Source of the DNA: an uncultured Myxococcales bacterium
GTDB lineage: Bacteria > Myxococcota > Myxococcia > Myxococcales > Myxococcaceae
Length of the DNA: 64,000 nucleotides
Direction: 5' to 3'
Assembly: GCA_937980205.1 (NCBI GenBank)
Contig: CALJKW010000066.1
Coordinates: 78,487 to 142,486 of the forward strand
The number at the start of each line of letters is the position of its first letter. Position 1 is the first letter of the stretch. Shown one piece after another: positions 52,671 to 61,390 of the stretch. The position numbers and the translations under genes were made by a program. The notes beneath the pieces are model-generated. The model made no database searches. It was not told where the DNA came from and saw nothing but the letters and a program-made list of their open reading frames with translations.

Positions 52671-53891
52671 ATGGCACTTCTTAAGCCGTTCAGGGGCGCA
52701 CGCCCGAACAAATCGAAGGTCGCGGAGGTCGCCGCTCCGCCGTACGACGTCGTGAGCAGCGCCGAGGCCCGCGCCTACGCGGCCGGCAAGCCCGACAGCT
52801 TCTTCCGCATCTCGCGGCCCGAGGTCGACCTGCCCGCCGACGTCGACGAGCACGCGGACGCCGTCTACGAGAAGGGCAAAGAGAACCTCGAGGCGTTCCT
52901 CAAAGACGGCAAGCTCACCGTCGACCCCGAGCCGCGCTTCTACGTCTACCGGCAGCGCATGGGAGACCACCTGCAGGTCGGCCTCGTCGCCGCGGCCAGC
53001 GTCGAGGAGTACGACAAGGGGCTCATCAAGAAGCACGAGCTCACCCGCGCCGACAAAGAGGACGACCGCACGCGCCACGTCGACGTGCTCGGGGGCAACG
53101 ACGAGCCGGTCTTCCTGACGTACCGCGCGCGGCCCGACATCGACGCGCTCATCTCGAAGATCACCGCGCAGCCGCCGGAGTACGACTTCGTCACCGACGA
53201 CAACATCGGCCACACGTTCTGGGTGGCAGAGCCCGCGGCCTCGGCCGCCATCTCCGAGGCGTTCGCGCAGGTGAAGGTGCTCTACATCGCCGACGGCCAC
53301 CACCGCAGCGCGGCGGCCTCACGCGTCGCGAAGCTGCGCGCCGGCAAGCCGGGCAACCACGACTTCTTCCTCGCCGTCGTGTTCCCGCACGATCAGCTGC
53401 GCATCCTCTCGTACAACCGGCTGGTGAAGGATCTGAACGGCCGCAGCCCCGCAGATCTGCTCGAGAAGCTCGCGGACAAGTTCGTGATCGAACGCAACGG
53501 CAAGGCGCTGCCCGAGAAGGTGCACCAGTTCGGCATGTACCTCGACGAGCACTGGTTCACGCTCGAGGCGAAGCCCGGCTCGTTCCCCGAGACTCCGACC
53601 GGGCAGCTCGACGTCTCGATCCTGCAGGACAACTGCTTGAAGCCGCTGCTCGGCATCCATGATCCGAGGAAAGACTCGCGCATCGAGTTCGTCGGCGGCA
53701 TCCGCGGCACGCGCGAGCTCGAGCGGCGCGTCGACGCCGACCAGGCGCGCATCGCGTTCAGCATGTACCCGACGCGCGTCGAGCAGATGATGGCCATCGC
53801 CGACGCGAACGAGATCATGCCGCCGAAGTCGACCTGGTTCGAGCCGAAGCTCCGCTCCGGTTTGGTAGTCCACCTGTTCCAACCCCGTTAA
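52671..53891 (+). CDS. DUF1015 family protein
   Basis: 406 residues. The family signature is present: FRGARPNKSKVAEVAAPPYDVVSSAEARAYAAGKPDSFFRISRPE at the N-terminus and LYIADGHHRSAAA near residue 206, a highly conserved His-rich motif. The biochemical role is not established. DUF1015 genes frequently sit next to serine biosynthesis genes, and serC follows here after 13 bp. No signal peptide. Confidence 0.9.
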   Translation: MALLKPFRGARPNKSKVAEVAAPPYDVVSSAEARAYAAGKPDSFFRISRPEVDLPADVDEHADAVYEKGKENLEAFLKDGKLTVDPEPRFYVYRQRMGDHLQVGLVAAASVEEYDKGLIKKHELTRADKEDDRTRHVDVLGGNDEPVFLTYRARPDIDALISKITAQPPEYDFVTDDNIGHTFWVAEPAASAAISEAFAQVKVLYIADGHHRSAAASRVAKLRAGKPGNHDFFLAVVFPHDQLRILSYNRLVKDLNGRSPADLLEKLADKFVIERNGKALPEKVHQFGMYLDEHWFTLEAKPGSFPETPTGQLDVSILQDNCLKPLLGIHDPRKDSRIEFVGGIRGTRELERRVDADQARIAFSMYPTRVEQMMAIADANEIMPPKSTWFEPKLRSGLVVHLFQPR

Positions 53892-53904
53892 GTTCGGCCC
53901 CCCC

Positions 53905-54987
53905 ATGCGCATCATCAACTTCAACGCCGGCCCCGCAGGACTTCCGCTCCCCGCGCTCGAGCAGGCGCGCGAAGAGCTCATCGACTTCCAGAAGACCGGC
54001 ATGTCGGTGATGGAGCACAGCCACCGCGGCGCGACCTACGAGGCCGTGCACGACGAGGCGATCGCGCTCTTCACCGAGCTGCTCGGCATCCCCAAGACGC
54101 ATCAGGTGCTCTTCGTTCAGGGTGGCGCCTCGATGCAGTTCGCGCTCATCCCGGCCAACTTCCTGCCCAAGGGCAAGAGCGCCGACTACGTCGTCACCGG
54201 CGTGTGGAGCGAGAAGGCCATCTCGGAAGGCAAGTACTTCGGAGAGGTGCGCGCCGCGTGGCAGCCCGAGGGCGGCAAGTTCGTGCGCGTGCCGCGGCAA
54301 GACGAGCTCAAGCTCGACCCGAACGCGGCGTACGTGCACACGACGTCGAACAACACCATCTACGGCACGCAGTTCCACACGCTGCCCGAGACCGGCAGCG
54401 TGCCGCACATCTGCGACATGAGCTCGGACTTCATGTGGAGGCCGACCGACGTCTCGAAGTTCGCCTTCATCTACGCGGGCGCGCAGAAGAACATCGGCCC
54501 CTCGGGCGTCGTCGTCGTCATCGCCGACAAGGACTTCATGGCGAAGCGGCGCACCGACATTCCGAAGATCTTCCAGTACCAGACGCACGCCGAGAACAAC
54601 TCGCTCTACAACACGCCGAACACGTGGGGCATCTACCTCTGCCGCAACGTGCTGCAGTGGATGAAGTCGCTGGGCGGCCTGCCCGCGCTCGAGAAGCGGA
54701 ACAAGGAGAAGGCCGAGGTCCTCTACGGCGCCATCGACCGCCTGAGCGGCTTCTACAAGGCGCCGGTCGAGAAGGGCTCGCGCTCGGTGATGAACATCGT
54801 CTTCCGGCTTCCGTCCGAGGCCCTCGAGGACAAGTTCGTGGCGGAGGCGAAGAAGGCAGGCATGGTGGGCCTCAAAGGGCACCGCAGCGCGGGCGGCATT
54901 CGCGTCTCCGCCTACAACGCCGTCTCGGTCGAGGACATCAAGACGCTCGTGTCGTTCATGGAGAACTTCTCGAAGGCCAACGGGTGA
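53905..54987 (+). CDS. serC: Phosphoserine aminotransferase
   Basis: 360 residues, standard length. SerC transaminates 3-phosphohydroxypyruvate with glutamate in serine synthesis, and also serves pyridoxal phosphate synthesis in some bacteria. It opens INFNAGPAGLP; the PLP-binding Lys is in IYAGAQKNIGPSG near residue 196; HRSAGGIRVSAYNA near the end binds the phosphate. It overlaps the next gene by one base (TGATG). Confidence 0.96.
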   Translation: MRIINFNAGPAGLPLPALEQAREELIDFQKTGMSVMEHSHRGATYEAVHDEAIALFTELLGIPKTHQVLFVQGGASMQFALIPANFLPKGKSADYVVTGVWSEKAISEGKYFGEVRAAWQPEGGKFVRVPRQDELKLDPNAAYVHTTSNNTIYGTQFHTLPETGSVPHICDMSSDFMWRPTDVSKFAFIYAGAQKNIGPSGVVVVIADKDFMAKRRTDIPKIFQYQTHAENNSLYNTPNTWGIYLCRNVLQWMKSLGGLPALEKRNKEKAEVLYGAIDRLSGFYKAPVEKGSRSVMNIVFRLPSEALEDKFVAEAKKAGMVGLKGHRSAGGIRVSAYNAVSVEDIKTLVSFMENFSKANG

Positions 54988-55541
54988 TGACGATGAGGAT
55001 TGCTGCGCTGACGTTGTCTTTGCTGTCGGTTGCTGCGAGTGCGGGCGAGCTGAAGGGCGTGAAGATGCCCGACTCGGTGAACGTCGCCGGGAAGGATCTC
55101 AAGCTGCAGGGCATGGGCCTGCGCACCAAGGCGATGTTCAAGGTCTACGTCGCCGGCCTGTACCTCGAGGCGCCGTCGAGCGAGCCCGACAAGATCATCG
55201 CGAGCGACACCGTCCGCCGCGTCGACATGACGATGATGCGCGACCTCGGGAAGGACAAGATCGTCTCGGCCATCAACGAGGGCATCGAGAAGAACTCGAA
55301 GGACAAGATGGCCTCGCTGAAGGAGCGCCTCGACAAGTTCGCCGGCGCCGTGCCCGACCTGAAAGAAGGCCAGACGCTCTCGATCACCTACGTGCCGGGG
55401 AAGGGCACCAGCGTGAAGGGCGCGGGCGGCAACGAGATGACCGTCGAGGGCAAGGACTTCGCCGATGCCATTCTGCTCGTGTGGCTGGGCAAGAACCCGG
55501 TCGACGACGATCTGAAGAAGGGCATGCTCGGCGGTAAATGA
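54987..55541 (+). CDS. Exported chalcone isomerase-like protein
   Basis: 184 residues with a signal peptide (MTMRIAALTLSLLSVAASAG). The mature domain follows the bacterial chalcone-isomerase-like pattern: GVKMPDSVNVAGKDLKLQGMGLRTKAMFKVYVAGLYL, a DMTMMRDLGKDKI helix and SITYVPGKGTSV near the end. Bacterial members usually lack chalcone isomerase activity and are presumed periplasmic ligand binders. The ATG at 54987 overlaps the serC stop. Confidence 0.8.
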   Translation: MTMRIAALTLSLLSVAASAGELKGVKMPDSVNVAGKDLKLQGMGLRTKAMFKVYVAGLYLEAPSSEPDKIIASDTVRRVDMTMMRDLGKDKIVSAINEGIEKNSKDKMASLKERLDKFAGAVPDLKEGQTLSITYVPGKGTSVKGAGGNEMTVEGKDFADAILLVWLGKNPVDDDLKKGMLGGK

Positions 55542-55563
55542 GCGGCTAGGGTGCGCGGCTCGC

Positions 55564-57648
55564 ATGCGCACCCTTTCGATCGCCCTGCTGACGTTCCTGC
55601 TGTCCTGCGCCACCGCTCCACAGCCGGCGCCCGAATCCGACAAGAAGACTGAGACGGCGCCGCCCGACGCGGGCGCTGTCGCCGAAAAGCCGCTGCCGAT
55701 GCCTCCGGGCCTCGACGAGGCGGCGATGGACACGTCGACCGACCCCTGCACGGACTTCTACCAGTTCGCCTGCGGCGGCTGGATGACGACCACGCAGATC
55801 CCCGACGACCGCCCGCTGTACTCGCGCGGCTTCGTGTCGATCGCCGAGCAGAACGAGCTCAAGCTCAAAGCCATCGGCGAGGACGCGGCGGCGGGCAAGC
55901 TGCCCGAGGGCACTCCGTTCGCGAAGCAGCTCGGCGACTACTGGGCGAGCTGCATGGACGAGCAGAAGCTCGAAGACGGAGCGAAGGAGCTCCACGCCCT
56001 CGTCGACAACGTGAAGGTCGGCACCGCGAAGGATCTCGCCAACACGCTCGCGACCTTCCACCTGCGCCGGTGGAACGCGTTCTTCGACGTCGACTCGCTG
56101 CAGGATTTCAAGAAGAGCACCGAGATGATCGCCGGGCTGGATCAGAACGGCCTCGGGCTGCCCGATCGCGACTACTACACGCGCGACGACGAGAAGACGA
56201 AGGCCGTGCGCGCGATGTACCTCGAGCACGTCGGCAACATGTTGAAGCTGTGGGGGCTGCCGGCCGACGCGGCGAAGAACATCATGGACCTCGAGACGCG
56301 CCTCGCGAAGTCGCAGCAGACGCAGGTCGAGCGCCGCACGCCGTCGAACCTGTACCACCGCGTCGATCGCCCGGGCCTCAAGAAGCTCGTCCCCAACCTG
56401 CCGTGGGACGTCTACGTCTCGGGCCTCGGCATGCCGCAGCTGCAGGCCATCAACGTGACGTCGGACACGTACTTCAAGGAGCTCAACGCGGTCTTCAAGG
56501 AGACCAAGCCCGCGGTGATGCAGCAGTACCTGCAGTGGGTCGCGATCCGCTCCTCCGTGCTCGGCCTGCCGAAGGCGTACCAGGACGAGCGCTTCCGCTA
56601 CGAGTCGGCCGCGCTGACCGGCGCGAAGGTCGACCGCCCGCGGTGGAAGAAGTGCGTGCAGCTCACGGACTCGGATCTGGCCGAGGTCATGGGCCGCGAG
56701 TTCGTGCGCCGGCACTTCGGCGAAGAGGGGAAGAAGACGACGCAGGCGATCGTGAAGGCCGTGCAGACGGAGATCGAGAAAGACTTCGACACGCTCGCGT
56801 GGATGGACGACGCGACCAAGAAGGCGGCCCGCGAGAAGGTCGCGCGCATGGCGGGGAACAACAAGATCGGCTTCCCCGACGTCTGGCGCGACTACTCGGC
56901 GCTGCAGACGACGCGCACGTCGTACCTGCAGAACCGCGTCGCCGCGCGCGTGCACGAGACGAAGCGCCGCCTCGCGCGCATCGGCAAGCCGATCGATCGC
57001 AACGAGTGGGTGATGACGCCCGCGACGGTGAACGCCTACAACGAGCCGCAGCTCAACGAGATCGTGTTCCCGGCCGGAATTCTCCAGCCGCCGTTCTTCA
57101 ACAACGACGCGACCGACGCGGTGAACTTCGGCTCGATGGGCATGGTCGTCGGCCACGAGATCACGCACGGCTTCGATGACGAGGGCCGCCAGTTCGACGT
57201 CGACGGCAACCTGCGCGACTGGTGGAGCGAGGCCTCCGGCAAGGCGTTCGTCGAGCGCGCCGAGTGCGTGAAGCGCCAGTACGACGCGTACATCGCCATC
57301 GAGGACATTCACGTGAAGGGAGACCTCACGCTCGGCGAGAACGTCGCCGACCTCGGCGGCCTCAAGCTCGCGCACTCCGCGATGGAGGAGTGGCTGAAGG
57401 CCAAGCCGCTCTCGGCGAAGTACCGCTACGACCCCAGCCAGCAGTTCTTCCTCGGCTTCGCGCAGTCGTGGTGCACGAAGATGCGGCCCGAGACGGCGCG
57501 GCTGCGCGCCGCCACCGATCCGCACTCGCCTCCGTACTGGCGCGTCAACGGCCCCCTGGGCAACCTCGACGCCTTCAAGCGCGCGTTCCAGTGCCGCGAC
57601 AACGCGCCGATGATGCGCACCGGCGCGGCGCGCTGCGAAGTCTGGTGA
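55564..57648 (+). CDS. M13 (neprilysin-like) zinc metallopeptidase lipoprotein
   Basis: 694 residues, typical for M13. Lipobox LLSC places it on the membrane surface. DPCTDFYQFACGGW begins the N-terminal domain. Zinc ligands: HEITHGFDDEGR with the first His at residue 531, and the third ligand Glu in ENVADLGGLKLA at residue 592. Substrate-binding NAYNEPQLNEIVFPAGILQPPFF precedes the active site, and the C-terminal CRDNAPM and CEVW are conserved. It cleaves extracytoplasmic peptides. It follows the chalcone-isomerase-like gene by 22 bp. Confidence 0.95.
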   Translation: MRTLSIALLTFLLSCATAPQPAPESDKKTETAPPDAGAVAEKPLPMPPGLDEAAMDTSTDPCTDFYQFACGGWMTTTQIPDDRPLYSRGFVSIAEQNELKLKAIGEDAAAGKLPEGTPFAKQLGDYWASCMDEQKLEDGAKELHALVDNVKVGTAKDLANTLATFHLRRWNAFFDVDSLQDFKKSTEMIAGLDQNGLGLPDRDYYTRDDEKTKAVRAMYLEHVGNMLKLWGLPADAAKNIMDLETRLAKSQQTQVERRTPSNLYHRVDRPGLKKLVPNLPWDVYVSGLGMPQLQAINVTSDTYFKELNAVFKETKPAVMQQYLQWVAIRSSVLGLPKAYQDERFRYESAALTGAKVDRPRWKKCVQLTDSDLAEVMGREFVRRHFGEEGKKTTQAIVKAVQTEIEKDFDTLAWMDDATKKAAREKVARMAGNNKIGFPDVWRDYSALQTTRTSYLQNRVAARVHETKRRLARIGKPIDRNEWVMTPATVNAYNEPQLNEIVFPAGILQPPFFNNDATDAVNFGSMGMVVGHEITHGFDDEGRQFDVDGNLRDWWSEASGKAFVERAECVKRQYDAYIAIEDIHVKGDLTLGENVADLGGLKLAHSAMEEWLKAKPLSAKYRYDPSQQFFLGFAQSWCTKMRPETARLRAATDPHSPPYWRVNGPLGNLDAFKRAFQCRDNAPMMRTGAARCEVW

Positions 57649-57653
57649 GCGTG

Positions 57654-57693
57654 CTCCTTCTCCCCTCGTAGGGGAGAGGGGTGGGGTGAGGGG
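57654..57693. repeat. CTCCTTCTCCCC...GGGGTGAGGG dispersed palindrome
   Basis: A stem CTCCCC (57660-57665) / GGGGAG (57671-57676) with a 5-nt loop, followed by GGGGTGGGGTGAGGGG. This low-complexity palindrome resembles interspersed elements seen in many GC-rich genomes. It lies between convergent-direction end of the M13 gene and the TetR promoter and may terminate the M13 transcript. Confidence 0.5.
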
Positions 57694-57710
57694 GGCTGTC
57701 CGACCCTGGC

Positions 57711-57739
57711 TTGACATTTGGTCGTTCGCCCAAATACCT
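57711..57739 (+). promoter_or_regulatory. tetR-type promoter with internal operator
   Basis: TTGACA at 57711-57716 and ATACCT at 57734-57739 are 17 bp apart, and the ATG at 57747 is 7 bp further, so transcription should begin at or next to the start codon (leaderless). Between the boxes lies the inverted repeat ATTTGG (57716-57721) / CCAAAT (57730-57735) with an 8-nt spacer, the size and position expected for autorepression by the TetR product. Confidence 0.6.
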
Positions 57740-57746
57740 TGGCCAC

Positions 57747-58415
57747 ATGACCAAGGCTGAATCGAACGACAGGGTCCTGCGCGAAGCGGCGCGGCTGTTT
57801 CGTCTCCAGGGCTACGCGGCCACCACGGTGCGGGAGATCGCGGCGGCGGCCGACATGCTCCCCGGCTCGCTGCACTACCGCTACCCGTCGAAGGACGACG
57901 TGCTCATCGCGCTGATGGAGCGCGCGGTCGACAAGGCGATCGCCGAGGTCAACGCCGAGATCCGGAAGGTCGAAGACCCCATCGAGCGGCTGCGCGTCGG
58001 CATCGGCAAGTACCTCGAGATGCTGCTCGAGGGGGACGACGCGCTCTTCGTCATGCTCTTCGACTGGCGCTCGCTGCCCATCGGCGCGAAGCGCGGCCTC
58101 GACCGGGCCCGCAAGCGCTACGAGCAGTACTGGGACGGCCTGCTGGTCGAGGCGTACGCGACGGGCAAGTCGCGCCCGGTCGTCGACATCGAGCTCTTGC
58201 GCCACTTCGGCTTCGGCGCCGCGAACTGGGTGGCCACCTGGTACAAGAAGGACGGCGGTCGCAGCCCGCGCGAGATCGCCGACGCGTTCTGGACCTTCCT
58301 GGCATACGGGCTGATGGACGAGAAGTTCCGCCCGCCCGATCTGAACGCGCAGTTCGAGCGGTTCGGCCCCAAAGCTCCCCCGCAGCCTGCAGCCAAGGAG
58401 AAGCCATGGAACTGA
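57747..58415 (+). CDS. TetR/AcrR family transcriptional regulator
   Basis: 222 residues. An N-terminal helix-turn-helix, residues 12-55 (AARLFRLQGYAATTVREIAAAADMLPGSLHYRYPSKDDVL), is typical TetR; the C-terminal ligand domain is helical and not assigned to a compound. The ATG at 57747 is used; the in-frame TTG at 57711 lies in the promoter. It overlaps the diiron protein gene by 10 bp, so regulator and enzyme are co-transcribed and probably autoregulated by the operator at 57716-57735. Confidence 0.9.
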   Translation: MTKAESNDRVLREAARLFRLQGYAATTVREIAAAADMLPGSLHYRYPSKDDVLIALMERAVDKAIAEVNAEIRKVEDPIERLRVGIGKYLEMLLEGDDALFVMLFDWRSLPIGAKRGLDRARKRYEQYWDGLLVEAYATGKSRPVVDIELLRHFGFGAANWVATWYKKDGGRSPREIADAFWTFLAYGLMDEKFRPPDLNAQFERFGPKAPPQPAAKEKPWN

Positions 58416-59551
58416 CGCAGACGTTCGGTCGGCTGATGAAGTCCGCTCCGCTGCTGAAGGACGCGAGCGCGAGCGGGAACATGACGGTGCTGAAGTCGCT
58501 GCTCGGCCCGGCGTGGCGGGGGCTGATCCAGCAGCGCGGCAAGGCGGAGGGCACCACCGAGATGCCGCTCGACTACCGGGCCTGCTTCGACTGGCACTAC
58601 CTGCGCGATCGTCCGGCGCTCGCGCGGCTGTACGAGGCCGCGAAGACGAGCCAGTGGAACGCGACGGTCGACCTGCCGTGGAGCACCAGCGTCGACTGCG
58701 AGCAGAAGGATCTGCTGCTGCCCGAGACGTTCTTCCCCGTCTTCGGCCACCCGTGCACCGCCGGCATGACCGAGAAGGACAAGGCCGAGCAGCGGCGCTC
58801 GTTCACGTCGTGGGTGCTCTCGCAGTTCCTGCACGGAGAGCAGGGCGCGCTCTTCGCCGCCTGCCAGGTCACCGAGGCCGTGCCGTGGATGGACGGCAAG
58901 CTCTACGGCTCGACGCAGGTGATGGACGAGGGCCGCCACGTCGAGGTCTTCCACGGCTACCTCACGAAGAAGCTCGAGAAGAAGTACGACATCAACGACA
59001 ACCTCTACGTCGTCGTCGACGCGCTGATGAGCGACTCGCGCTGGGACTTCAAGTTCCTCGGCATGCAGATCATGATCGAGGGCCTCGCGCTCGGCGCCTT
59101 CGGGATGATGCAGCAGAAGACGCGCGAGCCGCTGCTCAAGCAGCTGCTGAAGTACGTCATCACCGACGAGGCGAGGCACGTGCACTTCGGGGTCCTCGCG
59201 CTGCAGGAGTTCATGCGCGAGCTCTCGGAGCGAGAGCGCCGCGAGCGCGAGGACTGGACGTTCGAGGTCTCGCTGTTCCTGCGCAACCGCTTCCTGGCGC
59301 ACGAGCTCTACGACGAGTTCTACGCGCACGCGATGACGCGCAAGGAGTGGGACGCGCTCATCTCCAGGTCCGAGATGATGGAGACGTTCCGCAGCGTCAT
59401 GTTCAAGCGCGTGATCCCGAACCTGAAGCGCATCGGGCTGCTGACCGATCGCATTCGCCCCAAGTACGAGGAGCTCGGGCTGCTCGGCTACGAGCACGGC
59501 CGCGCCGCGCCGGAGCTGACCGCGCAGGATCTGCTCGAAGACCGCACGTGA
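58406..59551 (+). CDS. Ferritin-like diiron protein
   Basis: 381 residues, overlapping tetR. A four-helix ferritin-like diiron site is visible: FLHGEQGAL near residue 138, QVMDEGRHVEVF near 172, IMIEGLALGAF near 226 and ITDEARHVHFGV near 252, giving the E...ExxH...E...ExxH ligands. Such proteins include oxygenases and acyl desaturase-like enzymes; the substrate is unknown. Pairing with a TetR regulator suggests induction by a substrate or lipid. No signal peptide. Confidence 0.85.
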   Translation: MELTQTFGRLMKSAPLLKDASASGNMTVLKSLLGPAWRGLIQQRGKAEGTTEMPLDYRACFDWHYLRDRPALARLYEAAKTSQWNATVDLPWSTSVDCEQKDLLLPETFFPVFGHPCTAGMTEKDKAEQRRSFTSWVLSQFLHGEQGALFAACQVTEAVPWMDGKLYGSTQVMDEGRHVEVFHGYLTKKLEKKYDINDNLYVVVDALMSDSRWDFKFLGMQIMIEGLALGAFGMMQQKTREPLLKQLLKYVITDEARHVHFGVLALQEFMRELSERERREREDWTFEVSLFLRNRFLAHELYDEFYAHAMTRKEWDALISRSEMMETFRSVMFKRVIPNLKRIGLLTDRIRPKYEELGLLGYEHGRAAPELTAQDLLEDRT

Positions 59552-59603
59552 TGTGACTTCCGGCACATGAGGCGAGGGCATGGGCAGCGGTACTTCGCGG
59601 CCC

Positions 59604-60038
59604 ATGAAGACGATCTTCTTCGTGGTGCTGATGCTGGTGGGCGCCGAGGCGAGCGCGTGCTCGCTCTGCACCGGCGGGTGGGGTGGAGGCATCGATCTCA
59701 CTCCGTCGCGCGAGGCGCGGTTCACGATGGGCGCGCTCGCCGTCGCTGGCGTCGTCGCGTTCGCGACCGGCAGCGCGTTCGCGCTCGCGGAGGGGTCGCT
59801 CAGCCGGAGGTGGCTGGTCGCGTCGGTGGCGCTCGGCCTCGTCAACGTCGTCGCCGCGGGGCTCTACGCGGCGGCGATCTCCGACGAGAAGGAGCCGCTG
59901 CGATTGCCGCTCGCCGCGCTGCACGGAGCCGTCGGCGCCGTCGGCGTTCTGCTCCCGATCGTGGGGCTCTTCGCCGTCACGCCGATCGTGTTCGGCGGCG
60001 GAGGCTGGACAGGCGCCGGCGTTCGCGTCGCGTTCTGA
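59604..60038 (+). CDS. Small membrane protein with signal-like N-terminus
   Basis: 144 residues from the ATG at 59604 (MKTIFFVVLMLVGAEASACSLC). Three or four hydrophobic segments follow (FTMGALAVAGVVAFATGSAFAL, WLVASVALGLVNVVAAGLYAA, HGAVGAVGVLLPIVGLFAVT). An ACSLCTGGWGGG stretch after the signal could be a metal or disulfide site. The family is not recognised. It is convergent with the GlsB-like gene, with 5 bp between. Confidence 0.65.
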   Translation: MKTIFFVVLMLVGAEASACSLCTGGWGGGIDLTPSREARFTMGALAVAGVVAFATGSAFALAEGSLSRRWLVASVALGLVNVVAAGLYAAAISDEKEPLRLPLAALHGAVGAVGVLLPIVGLFAVTPIVFGGGGWTGAGVRVAF

Positions 60039-60043
60039 AGCTG

Positions 60044-60292
60044 CTACTTGAGCACGCGCCTGAAGATGAACAGCAGCACGCTGGCGCCGACGAACGCGAC
60101 GAGGAACGAGTAGAGGTTGAAGCCGTAGACGCCGGCGTGGCCGAAGAAGTTGAAGATCCACCCGCCGACGACGGCGCCGAGGATTCCGACGAACACGTTC
60201 GCCGGGATGCTCATCTTCCCGCTCGTGCCGGTGAAGCGGCTGGCGACCCAACCCGCGAGACCTCCGAGCACCACCCAGCTGAGAATGCCCAT
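60044..60292 (-). CDS. GlsB/YeaQ/YmgE family membrane protein
   Basis: 82 residues with three hydrophobic helices: GILSWVVLGGLAGWVAS, NVFVGILGAVVGGWIFNFFGH and LYSFLVAFVGASVLLFIFRR. The Gly-rich spacing (GLAGWVASRFTGTSG, GILGAVVGGWIF) is diagnostic for the GlsB/YeaQ/YmgE (transglycosylase-associated) family, often stress-induced inner-membrane proteins. ATG at 60292 is preferred over an upstream in-frame start that adds non-conserved residues. Confidence 0.88.
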   Translation of the reverse strand: MGILSWVVLGGLAGWVASRFTGTSGKMSIPANVFVGILGAVVGGWIFNFFGHAGVYGFNLYSFLVAFVGASVLLFIFRRVLK

Positions 60293-60343
60293 GGTGGGTT
60301 GATTGTGACGATCGCCTCTGAAGGCAAGCAAGGCAGGCGGTAG

Positions 60344-61369
60344 TCAGAAGAGCGACAGCTGGGCGGTGGCCTTCGGAGGACGCTGGAAGGTCTGCGGCTC
60401 CTGGTTTCGGGGAGCCTCGTTGAAGCCGAGCCTCTTCACCGTCGCGTCGAACACGGCCTCGACGGCCTCGGCGTACTTCCCCGTGCCGCGGCCGCGCACG
60501 CCCCAGCGCGAGTCGTAGAGCTTGCCGCCGCGCGTCTCGCGGACGCGGTGGAGGATCTTCTCCGCCCGCAGCGGCAGCGCGGCGCGGACGCGGGCCTCGA
60601 AGACCTCTTTCACCGAGCCGGGCAGGCGCAGCAGGACGTAGCCGGCGTAGCTCGCTCCCGCGGCGTGCGCGGCCTCGAGCACCTCGGCGACGCCCTCGTC
60701 GCTGACGGCGGGGATGATGGGCGCGACCATGACGCCGACGGGGATGCCGGCCTTGGCGAGCTTCTCGATCGCCTGGATTCTCCGCCGCGGAGTCGCGACG
60801 CCCGGCTCGATGGCGCGCGCCAGGTCCTGGTCCCAGATGGGTACGCTGATCGCGACGCTGACGAAGGTGTCGCGGCTCAGCTGCTGCAGCACGTCGAGGT
60901 CGCGCTCGATGAGCGGCGCCTTCGTGATGATCCACGCCGGGTTCTTGTATTCGGCGCAGACCTCGAGGCAGCCGCGCGTGAGCTTCAGCGACGCCTCGAG
61001 CGGCTGGTAGCAGTCGGTGACGCCGCTGAACATGAGCCCGTTGCCCTTCCACGAGGGCTTGTCGAAGGCGGCTCGCAAGAGCTCGGGGGCGCGCAGCTTC
61101 GCGACGATCTTCGTGTCGAAGTCGGTGCCGGCGCCGAAGGAGAGGTACTCGTGCGTGGGCCGCGCATAGCAGTAGGCGCAGGCGTGGCCGCAGCCGCGGT
61201 AGGGGTTGATGCTGTACGTGAAGCTGAGGTCCGGGCTGTCGTTCTTGGCGATGATCTCCCGCGAGGCGTCGGCCCAGACTTCGTGCTTCGCGGTGGGGAT
61301 CTCTTCGAGGTACTCGACTTCGGTGCTGGCCCACGGGTTGGGCGGGTTCGCGATCGCCTGCGGCTTCAT
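60344..61369 (-). CDS. PA0069-family radical SAM protein
   Basis: 341 residues. The iron-sulfur cluster motif is CGHACAYC (C-x3-C-x2-C) within YSINPYRGCGHACAYCYARPTHEYL near residue 60, identical in style to the PA0069/Rv2578c family, related to spore photoproduct lyase. A TIM-barrel with VSVAISVPIWDQ and GIPVGVMVAPIIPAVSD follows. The reaction is not known. Start and length fit the family. Confidence 0.9.
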   Translation of the reverse strand: MKPQAIANPPNPWASTEVEYLEEIPTAKHEVWADASREIIAKNDSPDLSFTYSINPYRGCGHACAYCYARPTHEYLSFGAGTDFDTKIVAKLRAPELLRAAFDKPSWKGNGLMFSGVTDCYQPLEASLKLTRGCLEVCAEYKNPAWIITKAPLIERDLDVLQQLSRDTFVSVAISVPIWDQDLARAIEPGVATPRRRIQAIEKLAKAGIPVGVMVAPIIPAVSDEGVAEVLEAAHAAGASYAGYVLLRLPGSVKEVFEARVRAALPLRAEKILHRVRETRGGKLYDSRWGVRGRGTGKYAEAVEAVFDATVKRLGFNEAPRNQEPQTFQRPPKATAQLSLF

Positions 61370-61390
61370 GGCGAGAGAGGGTAACTGAAA

